Assembly: GCF_964355755.1 (NCBI RefSeq)
Contig: NC_092670.1
Span: 15,437,201 to 15,501,200 of the forward strand
Direction: 5' to 3'
Length of the DNA stretch: 64,000 bases
Source of the DNA: Antedon mediterranea
Lineage: Eukaryota; Echinodermata; Crinoidea; Comatulida; Antedonidae
This document shows positions 15,501 through 26,424 of this stretch, one piece after another. The position numbers were made by a program, and so were the translations under genes. Numbering within the stretch: the stretch's first letter is position 1; each line of letters begins with the position of its first letter. The notes below the pieces were generated by a model that saw only the letters and a list, made by a program, of their open reading frames with translations, searched no databases and had not been told where the DNA came from.

Positions 15501-18500
15501 AGTGGACAGAGCTTAGCAAGTAAATCAACAGGTCCAGAATATTTTAGACAGGATGAAAACGAGGACAGCAAGAAGGCAACCGTGTCTCGGACATCTACAT
15601 TCCGTGTTGAAAGACAACAACAACCAGTTCATCCAATGGTTCCAAGTTCTGCAAATGTTATACGAAAAGAAACATTTAGAGTAGATAACAGAAATAAAGG
15701 AAATGTTAGACAACGCTTTATTCACTCTCAACCCGTTCCGCAAGAACATAGATATCAGAATAATTCTCAATATGGTGGACAAGATCAACGGAGTAGTCTC
15801 AGTCTGGATGTCCAGTCTGTAGACATGAGGCCACCAGGTCATTCTATGTACACAGACGGCATTATGCCAGCGAACTTAAAACCTTTAAAAGAAAAAGTGA
15901 ACAATGTGAATAAAGAACAGGAATACGGAGAAACGTCTTCTAGTCACAGTCCGCGGAGCACAAGTAGTAACGATTCTAGTCGTGTTATGACTTCTTGGAA
16001 TCGAAGTCATGGAACCTCTGGTACACCAGATAGTTTTGGTGCTGTTACACCTCTTAGTGGGATGAGCACAGGTTCTATGACAAGTGCTCCAAGTCATTTA
16101 AATGAACAGCGAAGAGTGTTTGATGCACCTAGGCAACAATGGAATACTAGAGAACCAAACAGGGCAAAAGCAAGGGGTGGGGAAGCATTTTATATTAACA
16201 CAGATACAGAACAAATAGGAAGTAGTGATGGGGGTTATTCAAGACATGGTACAGGGGATAGTTTCAATGTAAATAATAGAGGGTACAATGTACAAAGTAT
16301 GTCACAACAAGGTTATATGCCAGCGCAAAACAGGAGGTCACAGGAATGGATGGGTATGCCAAACAGGACAGAGGTGGTCCATGCACGCCAATCTTCAGAT
16401 CCACTACAATTACAGGCTTATGACCGCTACCAGACACCTCCCCATGACATGGATCCTGGCATTAACCATAGTTCAGGTTACTCAGGCATGCAATCTGGAT
16501 TCACAAAGCCATTCCATTATCAAGGAGGGGAGAATAGAAATTACGGGCAAGGTAATAGTGTAGATGTACAAAGTGATCATGTGACATACTCCCATCCCGA
16601 AAAAGAGTCTTTCAAACTACAGTCTGAACAGTTGACCAAAGAAACTCGGCCTGCCAATGAGGTCGCGACCTCATTCGCACCGATAGTGACACAGTCACAT
16701 GACCAAATTAATAGACATGAGTTATTGAACCATGACATAATAGTGTCACGTCCAGACATTACTGAAAGACTCGAACCCATGCATGTAGATGTTGTAACAA
16801 GTGTTGTAAATGGTGAACCGCATGGCATGACTACGTGGCTTGAGAAAGTAAAGCATGACTCTGATTCTGTACCCTCTGTCGATGCAGGTACCAAGTCGGA
16901 CAATTCCTGGGAACCCTCTGCATCTGAAATGCTCCAGTTGCGTTTACAATTAGAAGAAAAACGGCGTAATATTGATCGCGAGAAGCGAACAGCTGAGCGT
17001 AATTTTAGCAAACAACGACAGCGTGTTGGAAAGGCCGCTTTCATGCAAATAATTAACAAAGACAATAACCATGATCAACACCGCCAAGCAGAAAACATTC
17101 AAGCTGCCTCGCCACCTCATGGTAAAATAACTTTTGCAGACCTAAGTGCAGCTAAGCAAAATCAAAATAAATTGAAAGATGAACCTATAAGGAATCCATC
17201 GCCGCAAAATGTTCCTACGTCAAAGATTTCACCTAATGGAAACAATGTTCATTCTGCCGGTATTATAGGACCACGTTCAGGAACCCATTCACCGCATCTT
17301 ACAAATGATGAGTATAATACCTCAATGGAAAAAATGAACGCTAATCTTTCGCAATTACAAAATGAGATTACGAGATTATCGCAACAGCACGAGAAATTAA
17401 TTCATGGTATTGGAACAGAACCAAAACGTGTTAGCCCAGAATTCAAACGTGCTAGCCCAGAACCTAAACATGCTAGCCCAGAATCTAAACATGCTAGCCC
17501 AGAATCTAAACATGCTAGCCCAGAATCTAAACCAAACACAGACTCTTCTCCAGGTGGGTTCTTCTTAAAGGAACCTGAGCCTGTTGATAATACAGAGACT
17601 GATGCAAAATCAAGTGGATTTTATCTGCAGGATCCTCCTGCAGCTGCCCACGATCCTCTTTCTCAGGATCCACCAAAGCCAAGTGACTCTGAATGTTTTT
17701 ACTTGAGTCAACCTGAACCTCAACTAAACAATAGAAACCATTATATAGAACAATCTGAGGACAGGAACGATGGTGGTTCATTTATATTGCATCCGAAACC
17801 ATCCTCTCCAAATGTGGTAGTATTGCAGGATGTACCAAAAGCACACTTTACCGATAGTCACACACCCATAGACAATGTTACCGCTACAAGTAAAAATTCC
17901 ATTGACGATAATGCCATAGATACAAATAGATTAATTAGTGATAATAAGATTCCATATGACTCCATATATGGGTTATCAGAACATGTTGAACAAGCAATTG
18001 TAACACCTTCTGGTGATAATAATAAAACAAATGATGTTTACAATCAAGCTGTTGCAGCAAAGGTAAGTAGTAAACAAAACCAGGTACAAGTGGATGGGTA
18101 TCAAGAACCAGTTGTAGAAAATAAATTAATGAAAGATTCAGAACCAGAAGAAATAAAAGAGGCAAAGTTAGAAGGATTGGTTGAAAAGAAACGCTTTGCT
18201 AAATTTGAAATTGGAAATGAGGATGGAGAAGTAAAAGAGAAAGTCAAAGCACGACCTAAACGATTTTCAATTAATCTTGACATGGACGAAAATGAAAAAA
18301 CAGTAGATCATACAGTTAAAAAGTCGCCTCCACCAGTAGCAAATGGGAAAGCACCAGTAGAGGTACAGAAGGCACCAGTAGAGGTACAGAAGGCACCAGT
18401 AGAATTGCGCAAAGCACCAGTAGATGTGCGCAAAGCACCAGTAGAAAAGAAAGTAATAGAAAAGTCAAGAGAACCAAGTCCAGTACCTGTAGAAGATGTC

Positions 18501-21500
18501 AAAGAGAATGCTTCAAATGACCAGTCAGCAGGGAATACCTCTGTTCTTGATGAATCTGCAGTGTCTGATACTTCACATAATAAATCAACTGGATTTGTCA
18601 TTGATGAAAATAAGGTAAGTGTATTTTGTTTTAGTGCAAGATCAATTTTAAAATGTTTAAGTTGAGATGTTGAGACTTACAAAGCTGTAGCTTGTGTGTC
18701 CCTCAGTTCTATCACTTCATTCTTATTTACTATATGAGGCAAATTTGCAAAAAGAATCATAAGGGAATCCCATCATGCTCGGGTGAATTTAAATAGATAA
18801 TCCAGATGTTTTCAGAATATGTCATAATGTATCATGTCATATGGATCATTGAAAACGATGTCATATCACTGCTATATTTGGGCACATAAAACTAGTTTGA
18901 TAGTGTAGACAGAGCTTAATTCGTTAAAACTATTCTAGGCTCCAGATGAAGAGGATATTGCCAAGAAAAGAGATCAGTTCTTGAAAAATCGACTCAAGCG
19001 GCAAGAGCAAGAGAAGGCTAAACAAGCAAAAAGAGAAGCACAGAGGGAGAAACAAAGAGAAGAACAAAGGTAAAGTTTAAGTTAATAGATTTTGTTCCAA
19101 CATTAGGAAGTGGAGATGTAGCTTAGTGGTTTAGATGCTGAACTACCGATACCAGGACACTGGGTTCAAATCCTGTCAGGAGAGGTTTTTTTTTCCCAAA
19201 AGACATGTAATAAGAATTTGTTGGTGTGTGTTTTTGTCTGTGATTATTTAAGGGGGAGGCTGCTTTTATTTGGCCTCTCCGGGAGATTTGTCAGCCTAAA
19301 GGCTTGAGTTGTGGTTGTGCGACTGAACCAAATGACAACAGTTGATTGTCGGCATTGGTTTATAGCAACCTTTGTATCCTGATCTTGTCTTGGTTTTATT
19401 TACAGTATTCTTGTCACAAACCAAGTGATATTATCAACATTCTTTCTAAAGATTGTAATGAAAAAATATTTTCTTTTTATAGGAGAAAACAAGAGGATAT
19501 TGAAATGAAGAAAGCTGAAGATAAAGCAAGGCGTGAAAGAATACGCTTGGAATATCAAATGAAAAAACAACAAGAAGAGGTAAGAATATTTAACTTCATT
19601 CTGTGTGTTCTCTTTGTCATTAAGTAAACTGCCATGTATTATATATGGCATATTGAAGTTGTGAGAAAGTAGAAAATCGAGGATAGTTAATGTAGAGGAG
19701 GGAGTTCAGAAAAAAAAAATCCAAGGACTCTGTGCCCCAAATATGTATGATAAGACTTGGCAAACTGAACCCAAACTATGTATGATATTTATAAGAATTT
19801 GTAAACTGAACCCCAACTATGATAAGACTTGGTAAACTGAACTCCAACTATATATGATAAGACTTTGTAAACTGAACCCCAACTATGTATAAGACTTGGT
19901 AAACTGAACCCCAACTATGATAAGACTTGGTAAACTGAACCCCAACTATGATAAGACTTGGTAAACTGAACCCCAACTATGATAAGACTTGGTAAACTGA
20001 ACTCCAACTATGTATAAGACTTGGTAAACTGAACCCCAACTATGATAAGACTTGGTAAACTGAACCCCAACTATGATAAGACTTGGTACTGTAAACTGAA
20101 CCCCAACTATGATAAGACTTGGTAAACTGAACCCCAACTATGTATAAGACTTGGTAAACTGAACCCCAACTATGATAAGACTTGGTAAACTGAACCCAAC
20201 TATGTATAAGACTTGGTAAACTGAACTCCAACTATGTATAAGACTTGGTAAACTGAACCCAACTATGTATAAGACTTGGTAAACTGAACTCCAACTATGT
20301 ATAAGACTTGGTAAACTGAACCCCAACTATGATAAGACTTGGTAAACTGAACCCCAACTATGTATAAGACTTGGTAAACTGAACCCCAACTATGTATAAG
20401 ACTTGGTAAACTGAACCCCAACTATGATAAGACTTGGTAAACTGAACCCCAACTATGATAAGACTTGGTAAACTGAACCCCAACTATGATAAGACTTGGT
20501 AAACTGAACCCCAACTATGATAACACTTGGTAAACTGAACCCCAACTATGTATAAGACTTGGTAAACTGAACCCCAACTATGTATAAGACTTGGTAAACT
20601 GAACCCCAACTATGATAAGACTTGGTAAACTGAACCCCAACTATGATAAGACTTGGTAAACTGAACCCCAACTATGATAAGACTTGGTAAACTGAACCCC
20701 AACTATGTATAAGACTTTTTTTCCAATTTTTGTTTTTCATTGTTGTTCATCAGCTGTGAATGCAAACATTTTTTCATTAGTTTGGTGTTTTTCCCTGAAA
20801 ATTTGACATTTCTGCATGATTCAATGTAGTTGTGTTCATTACATTCAAATATATCTTATTGTTTCTATTGTAAATAGAAAAAAAAGCTTAAATAATTTCT
20901 ATTTTATGATTCTTTGTTGTTTTTTTTTTTCTTTTAAATATTGGACATATTTTATTATATAATAGAAATAAACTGGTAATATGATAACATGCCACATGTC
21001 TCTCTCACAATGTCATGTGACTAATGTTTGACAACCATTGGACGTTTTTCTACCACTAACAGGATGAGGCAAAAGGGATCGCTCCGAAACCCAAACAACC
21101 AGCAACGGTTTGTAACATTACTCGCAAAAAACTATCTTGAATTCTTATTCTTTTTATGAGTTAAATGTTTGATTTATTTTGCCTTTTGGTTTTAACACAT
21201 CTAATACCCTTCACGCTTGACTGATCTTTTGCAGTGACATTTCGGACAATGTCATGTGACAGTTATTACAGTCTGAGTGACAATTTGTTGTGTCATAATT
21301 TGTTTTGTCAGTTTATAAGCTTGAGGACAAAAAAGAAATGGGAAAAATAAGCGTATTTGGGGTGTTTTTTTTAATTATAATATCTTAAATATATTACTAG
21401 TGATTATTTACAGTTACTGTTGATTATTTACAGTTACCGGTGATTATTTACAGTTACCGGTGATTATATATATATTCAAGAACATGTTTTTTTTGTGGCG

Positions 21501-24500
21501 GGTGGGGGAGGCTTACCATTGACACCATCATAATGCCAAATAATAATTCAATTCAATTCAATTCAATTCAAATAAACATTTATTTACAAAATCTGAATAC
21601 ACAGGAAAACAAGAAACAGGATTGTATAGATTTATAAAAATATGTTTCAGAGAATGAAGGCAAAAGCCCTGAAAGATGTTGGGAAACATCTTGAGTTAAT
21701 AATATTTGATCTTGTATAATGTAGGCTCAGTTATTGGTTCCGACTCCAAAAGTGTTATTCAAGTGATACTCAGCTTTCTTTGTTTTTATTCTTTTAGTTT
21801 GTTTGTTGCTTAATTGTTACTGCTTTATTTGTTGTCAACTAAATTAAATTCTGCATTTTTTGTTAATAACTGAATTGCCATGTCCGATTCCATACATCAG
21901 AACTATTATAATTTTATATATATTGTGAATGTTAATAATGTATATTTTATATTATAGCTGTCGATTTCTTTAGCATTATTATATTGGATACTTATTGGCC
22001 ATGTCAAAATTACTTTAATGTACCTGCAGTAACTACAATTTCAATTGTTGTAATTCTCTCATAAAAACATTTAAAAACTAAAATCATTTTTTTTTTTTTA
22101 ATGTAGCGAATGAAGTAACTGCATTAGACTCATTTTGACATGGTCCTTTATTTGTTTTGTTAGCATGTCCAACTTCTTATTATTATCCATTATTATATTG
22201 GTTTCTTTCAGTTTTTCTGCTTGTTATAATATTTTTTTCAATTTAAGAATAATGATCAAATCCCTATTGCATTTAGCATGATTAACTCATCACCTCAAGT
22301 ATTTATTTTGTATTTAGAAATTTAATTTTCCAACTATCCGTAGTTGTATATTAACACATATTTACTTTAACAAAATTGATATGACCAAAAAACATCCAAC
22401 CACACCCCACCAACCACACCCCACCAATCTATCTCCCTATTAAAGTGAATAACAATCGTTTTTTTTGTTTGTTGCAGGAGCCTCGAGTTGAGAGGAGAAC
22501 CAAGTCGGCCAAGCCACGCCCAAAGTCCAGGGTGATAGACAATTCCTACGGAGGACCAAAGTCTAGTCGGGGTGATCCTAAATATACATTTCATAATGAA
22601 GATGTACCTCTTGGTCTAAGTGAGTATTACATATGTGGGTCACAGTGTATCATAAGAGCAATGTCACTTGTGACACTGTATTTACCCTATGCAAGATACA
22701 CGGTCATGTATGTAACCCTTAAATGTTATTTTGGTAAATACATTTCAAATATGGGATTTGGTATAAAGAACAAAATAAATGCATATGAGGTTAATGCAGG
22801 TTTATTAATATTAGCAAAGTTTAGTAGCAAATGCACCATAATATCATCAAAAACTTGCTTTTGCCTTTTAGTATGTTGCTTAAATAGCCAATTATCCCTC
22901 AATTATCTGATACTATATAAAAAGGAATTATTAGCAATATAAAATAGACTGTAAACGTACTGATGCTCCCAATCCCAGCTTGCATTGCAGTACGGCACAC
23001 AGTAATTGACCATGGCATGTTGGAAAGTGTTTTGATTATTTTCCCATTCTAACATTTTCTTCAAACTAAAAACATATACCAAGGTGCTTTTTATTTTGTG
23101 CCCGTTTAAAGTTAAACTATAAAGTTAAACTATGTAGTCAAACTCAAGATATAAAAAAGGTTAATATTGATAAACATGCCCAAATAAGGAACATTAGTGG
23201 GGATGTCAAAATCAATATCTTGCGACACATGATGGGTTTCTCTTGGTTACCCTGCTATTGTTTATTATTGATCTGCAGGTAGTACCAAGACATCTTATAC
23301 CATCTCTAGTGGTGATGTGTCACAAGCTGTGGGTAGGTCTCTTAGAATATTCAAACATCTCCATTAAATTAGTATTCCTTTTTAGAATAGATTTCTAATT
23401 CCTTGTTTTCATAATTATTTACATTTTTCATGTATAGTATTAGGCATAAAGCTTGGTTCCCACCTTGACGAGACACAAAGATGTAGGTACTTGCTTTTTT
23501 TTTTATCACAAGCGACAGTTCATATGATCCATAACATTGTGATTGGTCACATTGAATACGTTGGCCGTACGTCATTGTGTTGCGTTAAAGTAGGAACTAA
23601 GCTTATATATGAATAAGTAGTTTTGTGTTATTTTTGTACAATTTGTTATTTGATACTAAAAATTAAAGAATAACTCATATGCAGTGAGAAAATTAAAATG
23701 TTTTCTCAATTGCAATTTATTTTATTATTGGTGATTTTATCTAAAATCGTTTCTAGATGAAAAATTATATGCTGACAGTTATATCGAAGATCCGCCCCAT
23801 TCAACTGATAATCAAGCAAAGCATGAGTACAACAGGAAGACAAATGGCCGTTCGGAGGCACTCCAACGGCGCCCTCCCTCCCCTAGGTTACGAGGCCCAC
23901 CCCCGACAGACAACAGTACACTGCCGGGAGATACTACTAGCTCAGCATTAGATTATAGTGGTTTGTGGGAATATTTATTTTAGGGATCACATCATGTCAA
24001 AACTATTCTACTGCCGTAATGCCTTTTTTACTGCAATAATTACTCATTTTAGTTTTTTTCAATGTAGAAGTTTATGAGGCAGTCACTGCAGTGAGTATAA
24101 TTGCTCCAAAGAAGTTGCAAAATAATTGTATAAACAGATTAAAGAGTAAACAAAATAGAGTTACTGCAGTAGAATCATTTTGACATGGTCCCTGAACAAT
24201 TTTGCTTTATTTGTGTTGTGTTATATTGCATGAAAAATGTTATGTTTGTATGCTTGCTTCTGTACAATGTGCTAAAACTGTCTACACTATCAAACTTTAT
24301 ATTCACAAACAAAATGACATGATGATGTGATATTACTACCATATTTAGGCACATCACACCTTGTTTGTCAAACTAGTTTGATAGTGTAGACAGAGATTTA
24401 CAATATACAGTAGTTTAAATGCTGTGCTTTTTTGCATTCCATTCTAAAGCTCTGTCTGCACTATCAAACTAGTTTGACCAAAAAAAGTGATGTACCCATA

Positions 24501-26424
24501 TATGGACATGATGATGTCATACTACTACCATATTTGGGTATATCACTACCATATTTGTTTGTCAAACTAGTAGTGTAGACAGAGCTTAAATAGTTCTCAA
24601 TAGTAATTGTATTTAACCCCATATACTTACCATGACTTGGCTTTATACTGATTGTAATACAAGATTAATATCTCTAAGGAATTTTATATCATTCTAGACA
24701 TAAATTAAATTACAAGTTGGCAAAAAGATATAACATAAAGGGACAACTGTCATACCACAATGTTGCCAGTATCAACCTCAAATCTTAATTTATTTTCACG
24801 CAAAATTATCCATAAGATTTTATATAAAAAATCTACATTTTTGTCCACATGTATGGAGTAGAGTAATTTATATTCAAATTAATTTCAGATCTGCTAGCTG
24901 CTAGTGGTTTTAGGTTGTTTATTGTAGTGACACACAAACACATATAAACAAACTAAAATCATATTTTATTCAAAAAATGTGCTGTAGTTACTGCAATAAC
25001 TGCAGTAGAATAATTTTGACATGATAATGGCCCTATTTTCATTCCTTTTCAGTGTCTATTCTTCGTTTGTTGATTGTCTCAACTGCTAACAAGCTTATCA
25101 CTTTCCTTTATCTACTTTATTTTCTTTATTAACAACTTGTTCTATTAATTAATAGATTATTTTATTTTCAGTGTTTCTTGGCATGCTCGTGTTAAGTTAT
25201 TCCTGTTTTATTTATTTATGTTGTGTCTATATTTTATTATAACATTTTTCATCCGTAATACAGACATTCTTTTATTAAATCATAGTTATGTGAAGAAAAA
25301 TAATTAAAATTAGCAACATCATGACATCACAAACAAATATAGGCAGTCCTTTTCAAATATGGACATTCCTTGTCGAATATCAGGAGTCCTTATCAAATAT
25401 GGACAGTCCTTGCCAAATATGGGCATGTCCTGTCAAATATGGCCCTTCTTTTTAAACTATGGACATTCCTTTACCTTTTTAAAATATGGTCATTTCTTGT
25501 CAAAACATGGGCATTTACGAATATATTTGAATACCAAAACTGATTGCCTTTTTTGTGTAGGTCCACGGCTGTATGTAAAGCCAACAAGTAAATCAAATCG
25601 TCACATTATAACCAATGCCATTGCACACTGTATACTGGCTGGAGTTGTCAACAAAGACCAGAAAGAAAAGGTTTTACAGGTTAGTAAATTAAATTTTTTC
25701 AGACAAGTTAATATTAATAGCAACGAAAATAATCTCACTACCATATTAATTGGATATCACCACCATATTTGATACATTTTTTTTCTTGTTAAACTAGTAA
25801 ATTTGAATTTAATGACACCTTTGGGCTTGCCAAATATGTCTGGTTTTCAGTTTCTTAATAATATGTTTCTTTCATTAGGAGGTTGCCAAATCGGATGCCA
25901 AACATTTCCTCATCTTATTCCGAGACCATGGACTACAATTCCGTGCGTTATATTCATTTTCACCGGACACAGAGGAGATATTCAAACTGTATGGTGTTGG
26001 GCCTAAGCACATCAGTCCAAACATGATATGTGGACTTTACAAGTGAGTACAATAAATAATTATTGTGTATCATATTTTAAAGGAAAGCTTGAAATAAAAT
26101 CAGTTGTTACTATAATAACCTAAAGAATACATTTGGTATTGGATTTTTTTTTTTGGTGTCATATACATAATTATTACGTATCAGAAATACAGTAGATACA
26201 TAACAAACAACATCGATCATTCCCCATACTCCTTTCACCATATCTTGTATGTATGTATGTATGTATACATATTAAATACAAAATTATTTGTTTATTTTAG
26301 ATATAATTCGGGTGGAAAACAATTTGCCAAAATACCGTCAAAGACGATGTCCGTATCGGTAGATGGCGTTACCATTGAAAACCGCTTCTGGCAAAGTAAG
26401 AAGTCGATAACCAAGAAACATTGA
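526..26424 (+). CDS. CAMSAP: CAMSAP/Patronin family microtubule minus-end binding protein (5' partial, 19 exons)
   Basis: Proteins of this family bind and stabilise free microtubule minus ends. Exons: 526-713, 7181-7279, 9363-9578, 10277-10362, 12215-12371, 12889-13030, 13616-13849, 14055-14166, 14337-14471, 15227-18614, 18939-19069, 19483-19579, 21063-21107, 22478-22619, 23279-23332, 23757-23960, 25561-25679, 25879-26042, 26301-26424. All junctions are GT-AG and the frame stays open for 1944 codons. The first exon begins at an acceptor, so the start codon lies upstream of the window. The N-terminal block resembles vertebrate CAMSAPs (IKLLGSSELYC, MMDALMMAY, FDLEDGLLFW) and contains the CAMSAP-type CH domain at about residues 200-375. 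A 3.4-kb exon encodes a disordered middle with short repeats (ASPESKH; KAPVEVQ). Exons 11-12 encode a charged coiled coil. The last three exons encode the CKK domain (NAIAHCILAGVVNKDQKEK, LFRDHGLQFRALYS, LYKYNSGGKQF), which binds microtubules in this family. Family identity is very secure; small exons such as 21063-21107 and 23279-23332 are less so. Confidence 0.95.
1191..1390. repeat. 19-bp minisatellite containing CCCTAA
   Basis: About ten tandem copies of the unit gtgcaaaccctaaaaacct lie in the first visible CAMSAP intron. Most units are identical; one near 1222 has lost a few A residues. Each unit contains CCCTAA, which equals a metazoan telomere hexamer, but the 19-bp period and single location argue against a telomeric origin. 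Confidence 0.95.
3684..3785 (-). mobile_element. tRNA-derived SINE-like fragment (pol III boxes A and B)
   Basis: Read on the minus strand, the sequence has a box A-like CCTTGGTGGTTTACAG at about 3744-3760 and a box B-like GGGTACAAGTCCC at about 3696-3709, with tRNA-like spacing. Intact cloverleaf pairing is not evident, so it is better called a SINE head or tRNA-like relic than a tRNA gene. Confidence 0.55.
5371..5553. mobile_element. MITE-like element, family B copy
   Basis: The ends are inverted: 'agaccatgtcaagattattc' on the left and 'aattttgacatgatcctttt' on the right, with an internal 'ctgcagtaactgca'. The same ends occur at about 21997, 23984, 24950 and 49147. No coding capacity. The left and right halves are diverged, so this is an old copy. 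Confidence 0.6.
6143..6778. mobile_element. ~635-bp terminal-inverted-repeat element
   Basis: The left end 'ttaaagaccccttccctg' is matched in inverse by the right end 'tagggaatggggctttaa'. TTAA is present at both outer ends and may be the target site. The inside holds a GC- and CpG-richer block around 6295-6440 and 6530-6620, unlike the surrounding AT-rich intron. No ORF of note. Confidence 0.6.
7910..8376. mobile_element. MITE-like element, family C copy, with flanking CpG-rich sequence
   Basis: The right end 'gtgggaaccaagcttta' at about 8358-8375 and the left end 'ttaaagcgtggttcttctca' at about 8154 form imperfect inverted ends around a CpG-rich centre. Related ends occur at 23449-23606, 27796-27925 and 51306-51445. 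The region just upstream (7910-8150) is also CpG-richer and may belong to an older insertion. Confidence 0.5.
8940..9112. repeat. TCATCATC-rich low-complexity tract
   Basis: Imperfect TCATCA/TCGTCA repeats in a CAMSAP intron. The apparent reading frame here is a by-product of the repeat. Confidence 0.8.
9655..9812. mobile_element. Short TIR element, single copy seen (family D)
   Basis: The left end 'gggtctttcacacctgttct' pairs imperfectly with the right end 'agaacaggggtt'-like sequence at about 9788-9808 (as read: ccagaacagaggttaaaaac). The end-to-end length is about 155 bp. It looks like a hAT-type MITE, but target duplications were not established. Confidence 0.45.
10626..10795. mobile_element. 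MITE family A, full-length copy with TTAA at both ends
   Basis: Terminal inverted repeats of about 25 bp: 'agctctgtctacactatcaa' on the left and its complement on the right. TTAA sits at both outer edges. The centre is marked by 'atgatgtcatatcactacca'. This is the clearest copy of a family present about ten times in the window. Confidence 0.85.
11640..12120 (-). pseudogene. Non-LTR retrotransposon 3' end (reverse transcriptase C-terminal tail)
   Basis: The minus strand from about 12070 to the stop at 11776-11774 reads QQLEPIQRRAFKCIFP, then STLEDRRVRLCKDFFVKI, KDPSHRLNHLLPEAP and KTFIINHGLFQKW. This is the typical C-terminus of CR1/Jockey-like reverse transcriptases (the 'LxTLexRR' block and the lysine/arginine-rich end). 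A frameshift near 12090 and the absence of the rest of the ORF make it a 5'-truncated dead copy. The A/T-rich stretch on its 3' side (about 11460-11770) is probably its 3' UTR. Confidence 0.75.
12470..12604. mobile_element. MITE related to family A core but with different ends
   Basis: Ends 'caaaactctaaag' and 'ctttagagttttg' are inverted to each other and unlike the family A ends. The centre 'catgatgatgtcatatcact' with 'ccatatttgggcatatcac' is shared with family A. It may be a chimeric or sister family. Confidence 0.65.
13369..13498. mobile_element. MITE family A copy
   Basis: Both terminal inverted repeats (tctacactatcaaact and agtttgatagtgta) and the 'ccatatttgggcacatca' core are present, in a CAMSAP intron. 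Confidence 0.8.
14488..14758. repeat. ~80-bp tandem repeat, about 3.2 copies
   Basis: A unit starting 'gggctagctatctcttgagt' and continuing through 'gtctatttactagcctagct' recurs at about 14490, 14571, 14655 and 14740 (the last truncated), just after CAMSAP exon 14337-14471. Confidence 0.85.
18830..18920. mobile_element. MITE family A, right-half fragment
   Basis: 'ccatatttgggcaca'-type core and the right inverted end 'agtttgatagtgtagacaga' are present; the left end is missing. It lies immediately before CAMSAP exon 18939-19069, so the element's end forms part of the acceptor region. Confidence 0.75.
19094..19345 (+). mobile_element. tRNA-derived SINE
   Basis: Box A TAGCTTAGTGGTTTAGATG at 19119-19137 and box B GGTTCAAATCC at 19163-19173 have tRNA-like spacing. 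A T-rich stretch and a non-tRNA body (GGCCTCTCCGGGAGA region) follow. A related, truncated copy lies on the minus strand near 55110-55190, sharing the 'actaccgat', box B and 'cctgtcag' segments. Confidence 0.75.
19738..20718. repeat. 31/32-bp intronic minisatellite, about 30 copies
   Basis: The unit 'aagacttggtaaactgaacc' plus 'ccaactatgat' or 'ccaactatgtat' is repeated head-to-tail. Units ending GATAAG and GTATAAG are interspersed, and a few have one C lost or CC changed to TC. It lies in the CAMSAP intron between exons 19483-19579 and 21063-21107. Minus-strand ORFs here are repeat artefacts. Confidence 0.95.
21997..22148. mobile_element. MITE-like element, family B copy
   Basis: 'ggccatgtcaaaattacttt' at the left and 'cattttgacatggtcctt' at the right are inverted ends, with 'ctgcagtaact' motifs inside each. 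Confidence 0.65.
23449..23606. mobile_element. MITE-like element, family C copy
   Basis: 'aagcttggttcccaccttga' at the left is matched in inverse by 'aaagtaggaactaagctt' at the right. Confidence 0.65.
23984..24192. mobile_element. MITE-like element, family B copy
   Basis: Left 'catgtcaaaactattctact' and right 'agtagaatcattttgacatg' are inverted ends, about 205 bp apart, with 'ttactgcag' inside. Best-preserved member of the family together with the one at 49147. Confidence 0.7.
24271..24404. mobile_element. MITE family A copy
   Basis: Inverted ends 'ctgtctacactatcaaactt' and 'agtttgatagtgtagacaga' with a shortened core. Confidence 0.8.
24447..24590. mobile_element. MITE family A copy (second, adjacent)
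   Basis: Inverted ends 'aagctctgtctgcactatca' and 'ctagtagtgtagacagagct', with the 'catgatgatgtcata' core. Only about 40 bp separate it from the preceding copy. Confidence 0.8.
24950..25030. mobile_element. MITE family B, right-half fragment
   Basis: 'tagttactgcaataactgca' followed by 'gtagaataattttgacatg' matches the right end of the family; no left end was found. Confidence 0.55.
25335..25520. repeat. Degenerate short tandem repeat (caaatatggacagtcctt type)
   Basis: About eight imperfect copies of a unit near 18-20 bp ('atatggacattccttgtcaa' type) lie just upstream of the first CKK exon of CAMSAP. They create an open frame that is not part of the gene. Confidence 0.75.

Noticed and set aside
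19094..19180. Functional tRNA gene
   Set aside because: Boxes A and B are present, but stem pairing is not evident and a non-tRNA SINE body follows.
25359..25560. Upstream extension of the first CKK exon
   Set aside because: The open frame is made of a degenerate tandem repeat and ends at a TTTTTTGTGTAG acceptor. The exon start at 25561 fits the phase of the preceding exon.
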